Below, in pieces: positions 45,080 to 56,639 of a DNA stretch of 64,000 nucleotides. Made by a program: the position numbers and the translations under genes. The notes under the pieces are model-generated. The model was not told the DNA's origin. It was given only the letters and a program-made list of their open reading frames with translations, and searched no databases. Location of the stretch: NCBI RefSeq assembly GCF_032362555.1, contig NC_083512.1:1724001-1788000 (forward strand), in the 5' to 3' direction. Source of the stretch: Amyelois transitella (lineage: Eukaryota > Arthropoda > Insecta > Lepidoptera > Pyralidae). Numbering within the stretch: position 1 is the stretch's first letter; every line of letters begins with the position of its first letter.

Positions 45080-45314
45080 AAAAATTCAAAATTCAAAATT
45101 CAAAATTCAAAATTCAAAATTCAAAATTCAAAATTCAAAATTCAAAATTCAAAATTCAAAATTCAAAATTCAAAATTCAAAATTCAAAATTCAAAATTCA
45201 AAATTCAAAATTCAAAATTCAAAATTCAAAATTCAAAATTCAAAATTCAAAATTCAAAATTCAAAATTCAAAATTCAAATTCAAAATTCAAATTCAAAAT
45301 TCAAATTCAAAATT
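45080..45314. repeat. (AAAATTC)n heptamer microsatellite
   Basis: About 30 units of AAAATTC, decaying to AAATTC at the right edge. It abuts the reverse-strand LINE-D copy and is probably its expanded (TTTTGAA)n tail. Confidence 0.95.
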
Positions 45315-45472
45315 TTTATTCATTATTATAGGATACTTCGTATCGCTTAATAATTGTCAAAACGTATGGTTTAACAACATTGGTTGACGTCAAATAAATT
45401 ACTTAAAACTAAGTTTACTGCCGCTTCCAAGGCGTCAGTGCAGAAGAAGCGGTAACAAGCTGCAATAAATTG
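45315..45472 (-). mobile_element. LINE-D-like 3' end
   Basis: Reverse strand, GCTTGTTACCGCTTCTTCTG, GCCTTGGAAGCGGCAGT, TTTGACGTCAACC, then the heptamer tail. Confidence 0.65.
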
Positions 45473-45696
45473 ATTATTATTCTTGTCACGTGTGATTTTC
45501 GGCATTTTAGAATATAACCGCAGACTCCAGAAATTGATTTATGCGGGTCAGGTACCAACCCACGAATCGCGGTATTGTAAATTTCAATTATTTTTTTTAA
45601 GGTTTCTTAAGTTAGTTTTTTTTTTATTTGATCCTATTAGTGTGAGTACATTTACGTATTTAATTAGCGCCTAACATATTATCTTTATCTCTTACT

Positions 45697-45956
45697 AGCT
45701 GTGCCCGCAAATTCGTCGGCGTGGAATTGTTATTTTGGGCATAATTGAAACCCTCAAGGATGAATCCCCGTTTTTTTACATATTCCGTTATTTCTTTGCT
45801 CCTCATAGTTGCAGCGTGATGTTATATAGCCTACAGCCTTTCTCGATAAATGGTCTATACACCGCAACAAGAATTTTTCAATTCGAACCAATACTTCCTG
45901 AGATTAGCCCGTTCAAACAAACAAAGCAGCTTCTTCTTTATATTATTAGTATAGAT
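45697..45956 (+). mobile_element. RTE-type LINE tail (type 2)
   Basis: TAGCTGTGCCCGCAAATTCG to TATTATTAGTATAGAT. Confidence 0.82.
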
Positions 45957-46015
45957 AATAGCTTATTTAAGTTAGCTTTAACTCGGTTAAAAAAACAGTT
46001 AATTACGATACTCAC

Positions 46016-46748
46016 TGTGAATGTCACTGTGTACATTTGAATTTGCGGTGAGAGTGGAATGGGATTGATTGTCACCAATTCACCAACCTGCTTACCATAC
46101 GAAGCTATTAACAAAATTAAATATAAAACAAATTAATTTTCTTAATAAAAGTCATCGCTTAAAAACGTCAAACGACACTTATTTTAAAAGTGACTAGAGG
46201 CCGTTTGGAATCCCACACTTCGGGATAAAAAATAGATATTTTGGGTTTTCAGTTACTTACATACCTTTATTTCGTCACACTCGTCATAGTAATCGGTTCA
46301 GTAGTATTTGCTTGAAAGGGTCATTAATCATTCATGCAGACATACAAATTTTCGCATTTATTAATATTATGTAGGATTGCCACTTTGTATGGATAGAAAT
46401 TTATCCAATTTCGACATCCATACATATAAAATGACAGTATTTTTTTCGAGTGTTTGAATGACGTTAAATATTTTTACAAGAAATATACTGATAGGGGGCG
46501 ATGAAAACAGTGCAACAAAAACAAAAAATAAAATCCTAATTGATTCTCTGCCATTAGGCATAAAGGTAGAAGTTAAATCGGTGAATTGTGATTTTGTCAT
46601 TCTGCTTATTCTACAAAATCATTCCGAGCTTATATATAATTGAAAACAAAAAACAAATAAAAAATATCTTACGATATAAAGCAGAGTTGCATACATCTGA
46701 AGCCGCAATTGTAAATAAACTTAGCGCGAGTACAATGTAACAGAACAT
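46016..46748 (-). CDS. Small secreted protein, cluster gene 5 (exons 1 and 2 only)
   Basis: Exon 1 is 46748-46673 (MFCYIVLALSLFTIAASDVC...), a signal peptide with Cys20, ending in phase 1 before GTAAGA. Exon 2 is 46104-46016 (89 bp, SYGKQVGELVTINPIP...MYTVTFT), ending in phase 0 before GTGAGT. Exon sizes and phases are those of gene 4, and SYGKQVGELV resembles NRGKDMILAK of genes 2 and 3. I could not find exon 3 between 42760 and 46010, where RTE and heptamer arrays have expanded, so this is either a truncated pseudogene or has a third exon that I missed. A TATA-like TATATAAG lies at 46835-46842. The function is unknown. Confidence 0.6.
46195..46378 (+). mobile_element. Old RTE-like tail (type 1)
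   Basis: GACTAGAGGCCGTTTGGAATC to ATTTATTAATATTATGTAGGATT. It lies in intron 1 of gene 5. Confidence 0.7.
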
Positions 46749-46834
46749 TTTCACTTTTTGTGTTATATCGAAAAGAAGATTTTTTTTTGATTGACTGTCT
46801 TCCACGTAAGGTGTAAGGTTTGAACGTTTCCATC

Positions 46835-46842
46835 CTTATATA
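46835..46842 (-). promoter_or_regulatory. TATA box of gene 5
   Basis: TATATAAG on the reverse strand, about 87 bp before the start codon. Confidence 0.5.
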
Positions 46843-46862
46843 CCTACATATATAAATCATAA

Positions 46863-46886
46863 ATATAGCGTGAAATTGGAATTATA
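46863..46886 (+). promoter_or_regulatory. Upstream motif shared with gene 4
   Basis: TATAGCGTGAAATTGGAATT is close to the motif at 42823-42855 but lies in the opposite orientation relative to its gene. Confidence 0.4.
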
Positions 46887-46899
46887 AATTTGCATGGAT

Positions 46900-47930
46900 G
46901 ATAAAGATAAGTTTTTTTTTATTGCGAAGTGTACGATTTACTTCACTTAAAGTGACGAATATGATGTCACTTCTTTTAACATACACACACACATAATCAA
47001 GTCTATGGGATATAGAAGTTTTAGTACACCAATTTTTAAATTGGACTTAGCCTAAGACATCTGAGAATACCGTATTCAAATCGGAACAAAAGTTGTAGCA
47101 TTGTGCGAGTACAAACATACAGACAGACAGAAATTAAAAAATCTAATCCTGTCAACAGTCTTTTGGAACATGTTGGCTCTCTTTACCCCGCGAGGGATAT
47201 AGACGTGACTATATGTATGTGTATATGTGTGACTTTATTTTTAAAAACTTGCGGTAAAACATGTTAACTTCTTTGAATTTTGAGGAATATGTTTCCATCA
47301 TTAGTTTTTTGAGTTTCTACAAACACGAGCGTCAAATTAGTCATGGTTAATAACGCGCTTGGCATTGTAATTTTGCGCAGAACAAAACGATTGGCAAGGA
47401 CATTATTTTAGTAATATTTAAAAAATCTAGTGACAAAAATTATAAATTGTAATAAAAAGAGAAAAAAAAAAACAAAACTCGTGACAATTTACAAATTGTG
47501 TTGTTCCCGTAACACGTTTTCACACGACAACGTGCCCAGAATGCTGGTTGCATTGCCACGTTGAATGGCAATGCTTAATCTTAATATATATATAAATATA
47601 CAAACTCATTTTTAAATATCATAAACCATTTGCGTCATCACATCACAAAACATTGGCAACCTGGCTTGAAGATGCATCAAATAGCACACAAACCAGGAAG
47701 CTGAAGAAAAATACATTTTACCCAAAGGGAAAAAAAAACATAAAGTGAACCATATAAAACAAATAAAAAAAAAAAAAAAAGTAGTTTACAGCCCTCTATT
47801 TACGGGTACCTCCACCACCCTCCATCAGACTCTCAGAAAGAAAAATAAAAAGCTGATGGACCCCACGGACCAAGGCAATTATAATTGTGAATAAAAGGTG
47901 TTCTGTGAAACATTATATTATGATATCAGA
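46900..47930. other. Non-coding DNA
   Basis: AT-rich with poly-A runs (47460, 47765). It contains only a SINE-A fragment at 47146-47222. No gene seen. Confidence 0.4.
47146..47222 (+). mobile_element. SINE-A 3' fragment
   Basis: CAACAGTCTTTTGGAACATG to GACGTGACTATATGTATG. Confidence 0.75.
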
Positions 47931-47934
47931 GAGC

Positions 47935-48085
47935 GCCCGCGTAAAACGTAAAATCCCGTTATTACCAGTTCCCGCGGGAATTTCTTGAATTCCTTTCTCA
48001 ACTGATGCCTACATTATAGTAACTATCTGCATGATATATTTCAGCCCGATCGGTCTAGTATCAGAAAGTCAAAAAATCAGTAAGT
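47935..48085 (+). mobile_element. Decayed RTE-like fragment
   Basis: GAGAGCGCCCGCGTAAAACG, TTCCCGCGGGAATTTC and CCCGATCGGTCTAGTA. Confidence 0.65.
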
Positions 48086-48114
48086 TGAAATTATAGAAGA
48101 TTTAAATACGAGTA

Positions 48115-48190
48115 TTTACGTCCTTACCCCTGACAGGATAGACATAGCCAAGAGTCTCAAAAATACTGAAATGATATGTTCAATTGCATG
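48115..48190 (-). mobile_element. SINE-A 3' fragment, old
   Basis: TTACGTCCTTACCCCTGACA to ACTGAAATGATATGTTC, with a separate forward (TATG)n nearby. Confidence 0.55.
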
Positions 48191-48224
48191 TCTCACTGAT
48201 ATATGTATGTATGTAGGTAGGTAT

Positions 48225-48460
48225 ATAGGGGACAAATTACATAGATTGAGTTAGCCTCGAAGTAAGTTCGAAACTTGTGATGCTAGATACTAACTCAACG
48301 ATACTATATTTTATAATAAAAACTTATATAGATAAACATCCAATACCCAGGCCAGGCCAATCAGAAAAAGTTATTTTCTCATCATGCCCTGGCCGGGATT
48401 CGAACCCGGGACCTCCGGTGTCACAGACAAGCGTACTGCCGCTGCGCCACAGAGGCCGTC
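48225..48460 (-). mobile_element. tRNA-derived SINE, full length
   Basis: On the reverse strand, GACGGCCTCTGTGGCGCAGC head and GGTTCGAATCC B box to TTTGTCCCC. Confidence 0.9.
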
Positions 48461-48522
48461 GATATAACTGATCAGATAGTGATAGGTGCTGACTCATCCC
48501 TTAAGAAAATTTCTAACTTACA

Positions 48523-48580
48523 TACACACATAAAATCCCGCCTATTTCTCGGAGTCGTAGGCAGAGACTACATGTTTTTT
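48523..48580 (-). mobile_element. LINE-B 3' scrap
   Basis: ATAAAATCCCGCCTATTTCT, GTAGGCAGAGACTACATG. Confidence 0.65.
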
Positions 48581-48654
48581 TTTGCCGCTTGTGCATTATC
48601 TTAGCTTAAGTATATGTTATGATTTTTGTACAATAAAGGGTATTGTATTCTTTC

Positions 48655-48920
48655 CGTGCCGTGTGGTCCCGGCACCAATAAAAAAAGGATAGGATCACTC
48701 CATCTCATTCCCATAAATGTCGTAAAAGGCGACTAATGGATATGCTTATAAACTTGGGATTCTTTTTTTAGGCGATGGGCTAGCAACCTCTCACTATTTG
48801 AATCTCAATTCTATCATGAAGCCAAACAGCTGAACGTGGCCTATGAGTGTTTTCAAGACTGCGGGCTCTGTCTACCCCGTAAGGGATTTTGTCGTGATTA
48901 TATGCATGCATGTATGTATT
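48655..48920 (+). mobile_element. SINE-A copy
   Basis: GTGCCGTGTGGTCCCGGCACC to ATTATATGCATG(TATG). Confidence 0.88.
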
Positions 48921-49093
48921 TTTTCCCCTTGCCATGATCAAATCAAATATTTAATTTGTTTCAAATCTTAAGCAGTAAGTACATTACATAGTTAATATTA
49001 TGAGAGGCTAGTGTCTGAACTAAGCAGATGCTTGTATCTCAGAAAACCAGCCTCCCCCCACTTGTAGTTAACATAACTCATGGTATCTTAATC

Positions 49094-49242
49094 TCATACA
49101 TACATAAAATCACGCCTCTTTCCCGGAGGGGTAGGCAGAAACTACCTTTTTCCACTTGCCACGATCTCTGCATACTTCCTTCGCTTCATCCACATTCATA
49201 ACTCTCTTCATGCAAGCTCGGCGGTTTCGGGTACTTCGGGTA
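49094..49242 (-). mobile_element. LINE-B 3' end
   Basis: (CATA)n, AAAATCACGCCTCTTTCCC to GCTCGGCGGTTTCGGGTAC. Confidence 0.82.
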
Positions 49243-50153
49243 ATCTCATATGTAAACAAAATTATTTCTTTAACTTGTAGGGATCACAATTGATTGTTTG
49301 TAACAAATTCTGTCACAAGATGATTTGCAGGATGCACTAGATGTTGTCATTGTCCAGAGTCAAATTCAATTCAAATTCCTGAGTATGAAATGCTTTCTAG
49401 AAAATTTCCATATAAAAGCGCCCTTATTGAATTTGATGTATTTCTTGATGATAACAAAAAACGCTTGCTTAGTCAGTTCCTTCAATCTATCGCTTCAAAC
49501 TTTATACGAGTATATGTAGAATATAAGCTTTATAAGCCAAGATCCCAACTTAATTAGTTGATCGCTTGGTCTAGAGATTTGAAAAGACGGTTTTCTGAGG
49601 AAGGTTTATTTAGATATAAATGTTATCGGAGCGAAGCTAGGACGAGTCGGTAGTGTAATATATTTTAAAGGTTTATAGATAATTACAATGTAATGCAATT
49701 CTGATAACCTGGCCTAATTATTTACTACGACCACTACGTCAGGAAGCAACTTAGAATAAATATCATTATCGGAAATAAGGGAATAATTAACAATAAGGAA
49801 TATTCAGGAGATAATATTTTATACGGGACAAATTACACAGAGTACTTGGGTGACCGAGCGGTGGTTGGTTAAGGTCAGAAAAACAATAAATAAGTAAGTA
49901 ATAAATTTTATTCGAATGATATGAACCACATCTACAATCTTTAAATACCTGATGATGGCGATATTGTACTCTATATGTTTAATGATAACAATCTTATCTC
50001 ATCACATCACAGAGTGGTGAACATAATTGTAGCCGGAACTAACGCCAGAAATTATGCATTTTGTACTTTCGATTACTTCACAAACTTATAACCCTAATGC
50101 TTCTACAAATTTTAACATATTTAGTGATAATTACAAAAAAAAAAAACTTTCAC
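49243..50153. other. Non-coding DNA downstream of the MADF gene
   Basis: 49828-49850 is the terminal scrap of a tRNA-SINE (ACGGGACAAATTACACAGA), followed by TGACCGAGCGGTGG, which resembles a tRNA A-box region. AATAAA on the reverse strand at 49907-49912 may serve the MADF gene. Otherwise nothing recognised. Confidence 0.4.
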
Positions 50154-51855
50154 TCAGACAGTTTCTTTAAATATCATTATATTACCGGAATCCGTTATAA
50201 ACAATTGGGAAGCACTTGTTTGCGATTCCTGTGAAGACTCTTGGGTTTGAACTGAGGACTGACTTCGAGGCAAAGGATTCTCATCTTTGTGGCGTGCAGA
50301 CTGTGATGCTGCATCAGAGAGTTCATGATACGACGATGGAGAAGAAGCTTGGATATTAAAAAATTGCGATTGCGGCCTTGGTGGACTACCTACTGATGAT
50401 TGGTAAGAAGATAAATTTGGCGATTGATTAAATGCCTGATAGTTTGCAGGTTGAGATATTGAAGTAGCTGAAGTTAACTGATATTGGGATGAATTTGATA
50501 ATGAACTTAAGAGTTGATGACGTATAGACTGAGTTGTTGAAGTACTTGAAGACGATAGGTTTGGTGACGCATTCGAAAATGGAATAAATGATTGATGGTT
50601 AAGACGTTGAGGTTGAGATGTTGGAGTACCGGATGATATAATGTGTGATGTGGGTAGATTGGGGGGTGTTATAAAATTTTGTTGGTATAGAAATTGGGAT
50701 GTCGATTTTTCAGATGATGACTGGTTAGTATGTGGACTAAATAATTGTCTCTGCAGAGACCTGAAAGTGGAAGGGCTTGAATTTATATCGTTCGTAATTT
50801 TGGTAATTTTAGACTGTTCTTCAAGTCGATCCATCATACACGTTCGGAATACCAAATTATTAATGTCGTTCATTAAAATTTCGCGCGTATGCGAATTTCT
50901 CATTTTGTGAAGTTTACTAGCTAGTAATCTTCCGAAGATCTCGTATTCATCATCTTTTTTGTCATTCACGTGTCCAAGAGCTTGTGTTACTTGACATTGT
51001 GCTAATTTGATTTCTGGAGATAAATTTCTTCTTTGTTGCCGTTTACTACGACTTAATTTTAAACAAATATATTGGGAACTTTGATTTTTTACATCCCGTC
51101 TTCTACTTTTTGCCTTTGAATTATTGGAAGCTACCTCAAAATGCGAAGGAGATTCATTGCTTTTTTGATTATCATGAATTACACCTCGCTTACTTTTTTC
51201 GCTGGCTTCACTATATTCATTCATCTGAAAAAATAACAAAGATTTTATAAATGTCAAGATTTTATTATACGTTACACATGTTCGTATATTAAAAAAAATA
51301 CATAAAATAGAAACGTCGATGTGACCTTTTGAGAAATATAGTCTTGTCATCTTAAATTATTAGAAAAATTTGTAGTTCGAGATTATGCCATTTATGAGAC
51401 ACTTTCCTGTTTAAATAATAAATAATAATAAATAATCGTTTATTTTTCTCTCAACTTATTAGTAGTAAGTATACAATATAATATAATGTATAAAATTAAT
51501 CTAAATAACTTACCTCTGTAATAAATTTTCGGTCGCTTTCGTATACGACTCGTAAAAAATTATCCATTGTTTTGTAAGCAAACCAGTTTGTACTATAAAC
51601 ATCATTGGTCCCTTCGTCAGACTTCAAAGACTTCTTGAATTTATTAAGATGAATTCTGTAGTAGCCCATAAGTGTCTCCTTTTTCTTTTTCATTTCGTGA
51701 ATTGTCGATTCAAATGGTAAAGATATCATAATACGTCGCCAAGCATCATTTTGCGATGCCCGATTTTTATAATTTTTGTGCTCCGGATTCCAAAGGCATG
51801 GTTCAGTTTGAAGAATTTCGAGGAATGTAATTACCTTCTCGTTAGTCCACTCCAT
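50154..51855 (-). CDS. MADF-BESS domain protein (two exons)
   Basis: Exons 51855-51514 and 51224-50154 give 470 residues, joined in phase 0 with GTAAGT and TTTTTTCAG splice sites. Residues 1-114 (MEWTNEKVITFLEILQTEPC..., ending VYESDRKFITE) form a MADF domain, a Myb/SANT-like DNA-binding fold. Basic patches follow (KAKSRRRDVK, RSKRQQRR). Residues about 207-241 (YEIFGRLLASKLHKMRNSHT...) match the BESS motif, a protein-interaction segment. The C-terminal 190 residues are Ser/Thr/Gln/Pro-rich, with loosely repeated SxxSxYQ-like blocks. MADF-BESS proteins of insects are nuclear transcription regulators; some relatives are derived from or encoded by PIF/Harbinger transposons, but I see no terminal repeats or nuclease gene here. 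The start was chosen at the second ATG of the open frame because the MADF domain begins there. Confidence 0.88.
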
Positions 51856-52127
51856 GCTGTCTGAGAAAAATAAACACAAGTTAACCTGTTATGCTCACAA
51901 TGTGAAATGACAAACAAAGATGCCCTCTTGATGCTATTAATTAGTCAGTCTCTTTAAAGTGTTGCGACTAAACCTATTTTCTAACGCTAAACGTCAAATT
52001 ATCAAGATAAGTCTGTCAGTATACACTTAAGATACGTTCACTTTTGCGATTTGCGATAACTAACGATGTTCCCAGTTTGACCTGAGCATTTAAGATAAGC
52101 TGACGAACTAGAGAAAACCGATAAACC

Positions 52128-52135
52128 TATAAAAG
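52128..52135 (+). promoter_or_regulatory. TATA box of gene 1
   Basis: TATAAAAG, 58 bp before the start codon. Confidence 0.65.
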
Positions 52136-52185
52136 CCTTGAATTCATTTGATCGATAATTATTTCGCTGTATATATCAAAACAAA

Positions 52186-53170
52186 ATGTGGATTGTTTTA
52201 CTTCTTCTTGCATTTGGAGCAGCACAAGCTCAGCTTGAATGTACCATGGCTAGATCGGGTAAGAAGATTAGCATAACTATAATAACGAGAGCAATAATGT
52301 ACGTTTATTATTTATTCATTTTGAACAGTCTTGAATCTTCCATCTTCGCCATCGTCATTTGGAGATATATTTTTTTAATTTATTCACAATTTGGCTCTAA
52401 AAGTAACAATTAACCAGATATTTAGATTTAAATACAAGTAAATGCGATCGGAATTTCACAAAAGATTAAGAACTTTTAGAAAACTAATTTTATTTTTAAG
52501 GTGTCCATATTCCTGGGTCAGTACCAGTGAAAGGTGGACTTGCTAAACTTCTACCAGGCGTTTCCACTTGGGTGATAAAATTTTCAGTAAGTAGTACTAG
52601 ATTTATTGAAAAAGATCTCTTATTGAATCGATGTTATAGCATTCATTTTCAGTTGTATTGATATAACATAATACCGGCCTCAATTATCAATATCTTCACC
52701 CTACATTGAGCAATAATTATCAAACATATTTACATGGAATCACTTTTAAGTCTCTTCAGACCTTACTATTTAATAGCTCTTTAAGTGATGTGTCACCATG
52801 ATTGATCCAATACGTATTAGTTTTATACTGCGATGGTTCCGGAGGTCAGATGGAAGTCGCTTCGTGTAATAAACCTGACTCACCAAATCCAGGATCCATG
52901 GTCAAGGCATACCCCGGACTCCTCTCTAGAGTGGAGGATGCAACCGGGACTAAAAGCCAGGAGTAAGGGCTCTTTCAGTGATTTATCTTCTGATTTCAGC
53001 CACCATGTGACCACTCTATGCTCCAAATTGACGTGTGCGATGAGGATGTCAAGCCGGAAGTTAAAATTCTATCAGTTACAGAGGTTATAATTACCCGTAA
53101 AGGCTCTGTAGACGGCACAATTTTCGCTCGCGGCATATTCTGGTGCCCAGCGATTCCTATGGGCTATTGA
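52186..53170 (+). CDS. Small secreted protein, cluster gene 1 (three exons)
   Basis: Exons 52186-52258, 52501-52586 and 53000-53170 give 109 residues; all junctions are GT-AG. Exon 1 encodes a signal peptide (MWIVLLLLAFGAAQA) followed by QLEC. Exon 2 (GVHIPGSVPVKGGLAKLLPG...WVIKFS) is quite unlike that of genes 2 and 3 but ends in the same phase. Exon 3 (PPCDHSMLQIDVCDEDVKPE...SVTEVIITR...FWCPAIPMGY) is clearly homologous. Four cysteines (C19, PPC, DVC, WC) are conserved with genes 2 and 3 and could form two disulfides. Alternating hydrophobic residues suggest beta strands. I do not recognise the family; secretion is inferred from the signal peptide. AATAAA follows at 53300. Confidence 0.85.
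52798..52980 (+). mobile_element. Dispersed repeat C copy in intron 2 of gene 1
   Basis: ATGATTGATCCAATACG, GGAGGTCAGATGGAAGTCGC to AAAAGCCAGGAGTAAGG. It ends about 20 bp before exon 3, close to the splice acceptor. Confidence 0.75.
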
Positions 53171-53407
53171 TAATTCATGTCTTATTTGCCAAACATGAAC
53201 ATTTAAATATTGTATTTTTTATGTTTTCTTTTTTTTCATCAATTTTGCTACAAATTAGTTTTAGTTTGAAAAGTAGGTGGTTAGGTTTGATATTGAGGTA
53301 ATAAATCGGGATATTCATAATTTGTTGTTTAATTAATAATTTCGTATAACCTAACCCCCTTTTTTCCTATTCCCGATGTTTATTTATTATAAGAACTTTT
53401 ATGTGGA

Positions 53408-53605
53408 TCTCAGCACTTTGGAATAGAACCTTTCCATATCTTTCCAATGGATGTCGTAAAAGACAATTAAGGGATATCCCCTAATCGCCTTTGATAACAA
53501 TATTAGATTGGGACCTCTTGTAGGCAATGGGTTAGCAACCTGTCACTATTAGAATCTCATTTCTATCATAAAACCACACATCTGAACGTGGTCTTTCAGC
53601 CAGAC
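53408..53605 (+). mobile_element. SINE-A copy, old
   Basis: GAATAGAACCTTTCCATATC to ACATCTGAACGTGGTC. The tail is absent. Confidence 0.65.
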
Positions 53606-54690
53606 GTAACTCTTGTCTCCAACTGGTTGCACCGTTCACTGTAATTCTTTGGGGCCCGGGGTCCGCTTTAAGTTCCTAATGCTAATAAATTCTACCAATT
53701 ATATCGCATTTTTAATTGGATTAATAACTAAGGTTCAACTAAGGACATAAAATAACTGTAACCTTACAAGCTGTAGAAAGATTTGGTCATTTTTACAATC
53801 CCCTACCTTCCTCATATTATGTACTCACGACAGAATAATCTGATCTTCTATTCTTCTTTCTTCTATTCTTTTAATTATTAGAGTTGGAATTCGGAGATAA
53901 GTATATTATTTATACTAACCATTATTTTTATGACGCCAAAGTTGATTGAGAATGTTATTTAAATAAGACTTTATATTAGACGTAACATGATATTGTTATA
54001 ATTGCTAAGGTCTACAAATTCTATTCTAGAAAGAAATGCAAAGAAATTAATATAACGATAATGTTCTTAATCAAGCTTGTTAGCATTACAAGTATAAAAT
54101 AATAAATAACATAAATTTTCAGCGATTCCAATGTAATAACAACTGCTAAGTTCTAGTTATGTTAAAAGGTTCTTTGAAAACTGGAAGAAATTTGACCATT
54201 TTTTATTACATTCACAGATATGGGGTTGTCCTATTTCATTTCTTTGAAATCAAACACACACACACACGCCAATCTATTTCCACATAAACAACTAATAATT
54301 AATAAAAAGTACTTACCTAAATTTATTACAGCTTGCAGTACTTTAAATACGCTGAATAAGCTACTAGATTTTAAATTATCATTTAATGTAAAATCTAGTT
54401 AAGTAGCTTCTATTTCTTATTGCCTGAATGCATTTTCGATTCGTTTCTAAAAAAAATTATAACTGAGATGCACAATTGCCAATTAATTTAGATATTATGA
54501 GGCGAATCTTACAAACACAGTTGTTCATAACATTTTCCTTATTTCATTGAGTTTTATTAAGTATAGATTAACACATGCTATCCTATCGCCCCTAAGATGC
54601 ACAATGAAAGCATAGTTATGTGCCTTGATGGAATAATTCGCTCACTCCCTTAACCCGTTGGTCATGACGGTAATCAACATCTAATCCAAT
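53606..54690. other. Intergenic non-coding DNA
   Basis: No exon of the secreted-protein family or other gene is found between genes 1 and 2. Short frames only. Confidence 0.45.
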
Positions 54691-54738
54691 AAGGTGACCC
54701 CAGGAACCGAAAAGCTGATAAAGAGAGTACATCACACC

Positions 54739-54745
54739 TATATAA
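54739..54745 (+). promoter_or_regulatory. TATA box of gene 2
   Basis: TATATAA within a promoter block (GACCCCAGG, GCTGATAAAG, CTATATAA) that is also found upstream of gene 3. Confidence 0.7.
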
Positions 54746-54823
54746 TGCCAGAGATTCATAAGATCAATCACCATTTCGAACCTAGTACTGAGAATAAGCA
54801 TTTCGGTGTCTTTATCAAACATA

Positions 54824-56064
54824 ATGTTGGCATTCGTATTTCTACTGGCCCTTGGCGCCGTGTCGGCCCAGAATCAGTGCATCCAACTGTTTTCGGGTAA
54901 GAAAGTTAAATTTATTTTAATTTGATTGAAAGATTTAAAATTTTAAGATTGCTTGATCTAAGGTACAAAACTTAAGATGTGTTTATATCATTAGCTATAT
55001 TCATTGATATTGTTCGAAGTCAAAGATTTTTTAAATATTATATTAATTGACATATAGTATGGTAAATTATGCTTATTCTTCTTCTTTCTCCTGGCTATTG
55101 TCCCAATTTATTTGGGGTTAGCCGGTCAGCCCTTCTAGTATTTTTGCGCCACACCACACCATATGGTGTCCATATGGTAAACTATGCTTATACAAATTAA
55201 AAATTAAAGTACAGTGAAGTTCTTTAAAGTAATAATATTTCTTTAAGAATTCGATCGACACTAGTCAACCGAACTACTGTTAAAAGATGAAAATTTTCTT
55301 TATAAACGTTATTTAGATGACAAAAATGATGATTAGTAGATAAAGTTGAAGTCTTAATTGTTTTTTTTATGCAACAGGCAATCGTGGTAAAGATATGATT
55401 CTGGCGAAGAGTCAAGATGTTGAACTTTCGGGCGGCAGACATTTCGATGTGCAATTGACTGTAAGTACTTATTTTATTAATTTATCAAGTGTAAAGTGAT
55501 TAAACAAAACTTACCTTCTGTTCTTAGTCCCGCGTATATACAAAAATTTCGGTAGCTTTTTGTTGCTTAGAGTGCGCCTTTAGTTATGTTCCTGGACTGT
55601 GGTGTAATTTGGTGTTAGATGCATTCGATGAATTCACCTCTTACTTGATTTTTACGACACCCTAAAGATTGCATAAAATTTAAACCCTTTTGTGCATAAC
55701 TTGGTCATTTGTTGTTATTTATGATATACCTACAAGATGTTGTTTTTGCTGCAAAAATCGGGACTAGATAAATCCCCTATACGACTAACTGGCTATCCAC
55801 ATGTTTGAAGCAAAAATGGGAAGAACTAACACATTTTATTACGTGTTTCAGCCACCATGCGACAACACTGTCTTGCAAGTCGATGTGTGTGACGACGTCA
55901 AGCCTGAAGGTCAGATCATATCGGTCTCCGAAGTCACCATCACCCGTCTGAGCACCAGGACCGCTGCCATCACACTCCACGCCAAATACTATTGCCCATC
56001 TTCAAATCCGAAAAACACCTATGCTGATCTCCCTGAACCCAAAGTAACAATCAAGGATGAATAA
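54824..56064 (+). CDS. Small secreted protein, cluster gene 2 (three exons)
   Basis: Exons 54824-54896, 55378-55460 and 55852-56064 give 122 residues. The signal peptide MLAFVFLLALGAVSA is followed by QNQCIQLFS. Exon 2 encodes NRGKDMILAKSQDVELSGGR and the end HFDVQLT. Exon 3 begins PPCDNTVLQVDVCDDVKPEG, contains SVSEVTITR and KYYCPSS, and ends in a charged tail, LPEPKVTIKDE. Four cysteines are shared with gene 3. Splice sites are GTAAG/CAG throughout, with phases 1 and 0. AATAAA lies at 56217. It is a close tandem duplicate of gene 3 in promoter, exons and 3' region. No known domain is recognised; an extracellular role, for example in haemolymph, cuticle or secretion, is possible but unproven. 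Confidence 0.88.
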
Positions 56065-56216
56065 TTTGTTTCATGATTTTTTTCAACTTTCTGAACCCAA
56101 AGTAACAATCAAGAATGATTCATTTCTTTTCATTGTTTTTTGAAATTTTTCAACTTTTAGTTCATTGTTAGTTTCACATATTCGGTGTTCATTAAAATTG
56201 TATTTCTTATCATCAC

Positions 56217-56222
56217 AATAAA
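56217..56222 (+). terminator. Poly(A) signal of gene 2
   Basis: AATAAA about 150 bp after the stop codon. Confidence 0.65.
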
Positions 56223-56639
56223 TTGTCATAGTAGATTTGGTTATTTTATTATCCTTCCAAGTTAAAGGTTTAAACTGGATAAAACTGCATTTATGCAGAA
56301 TTTTTTTTAATAAGAGTTTAAATCTTTCTACATGCGGAAGTTTCTATGAAATGTTATGTATTTTGTATGAAAATTCCATATAATGTCATGAATTTGGATG
56401 AACTCCAAAATAGTAATTGCTGAACTATGCAGTCCTTTGGACAAAGTAGATACTTAATATATCATCACCTGTGAGTGAGTCGTACAATTTTAAACACAAT
56501 CTTGAAAAACAAAGAAAGACTTGAAAACACAAACATATAATACGACTTAGCAGTAATAAAGGATGAAAAGTAATTACAAACACTCGAAATAATATACACA
56601 TAAGATGATAAAGGAATTCAAATATAGATAGATAAAGAC

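Noticed and set aside
45483..45674. Missing exon 3 of gene 5
   Set aside because: Neither strand shows the cysteine or VxVxD pattern, and stops interrupt the reverse frames.
49325..49519. A spliced exon beginning after TTTGCAG
   Set aside because: A plausible acceptor only; no partner exon, no cysteine pattern, no family resemblance.
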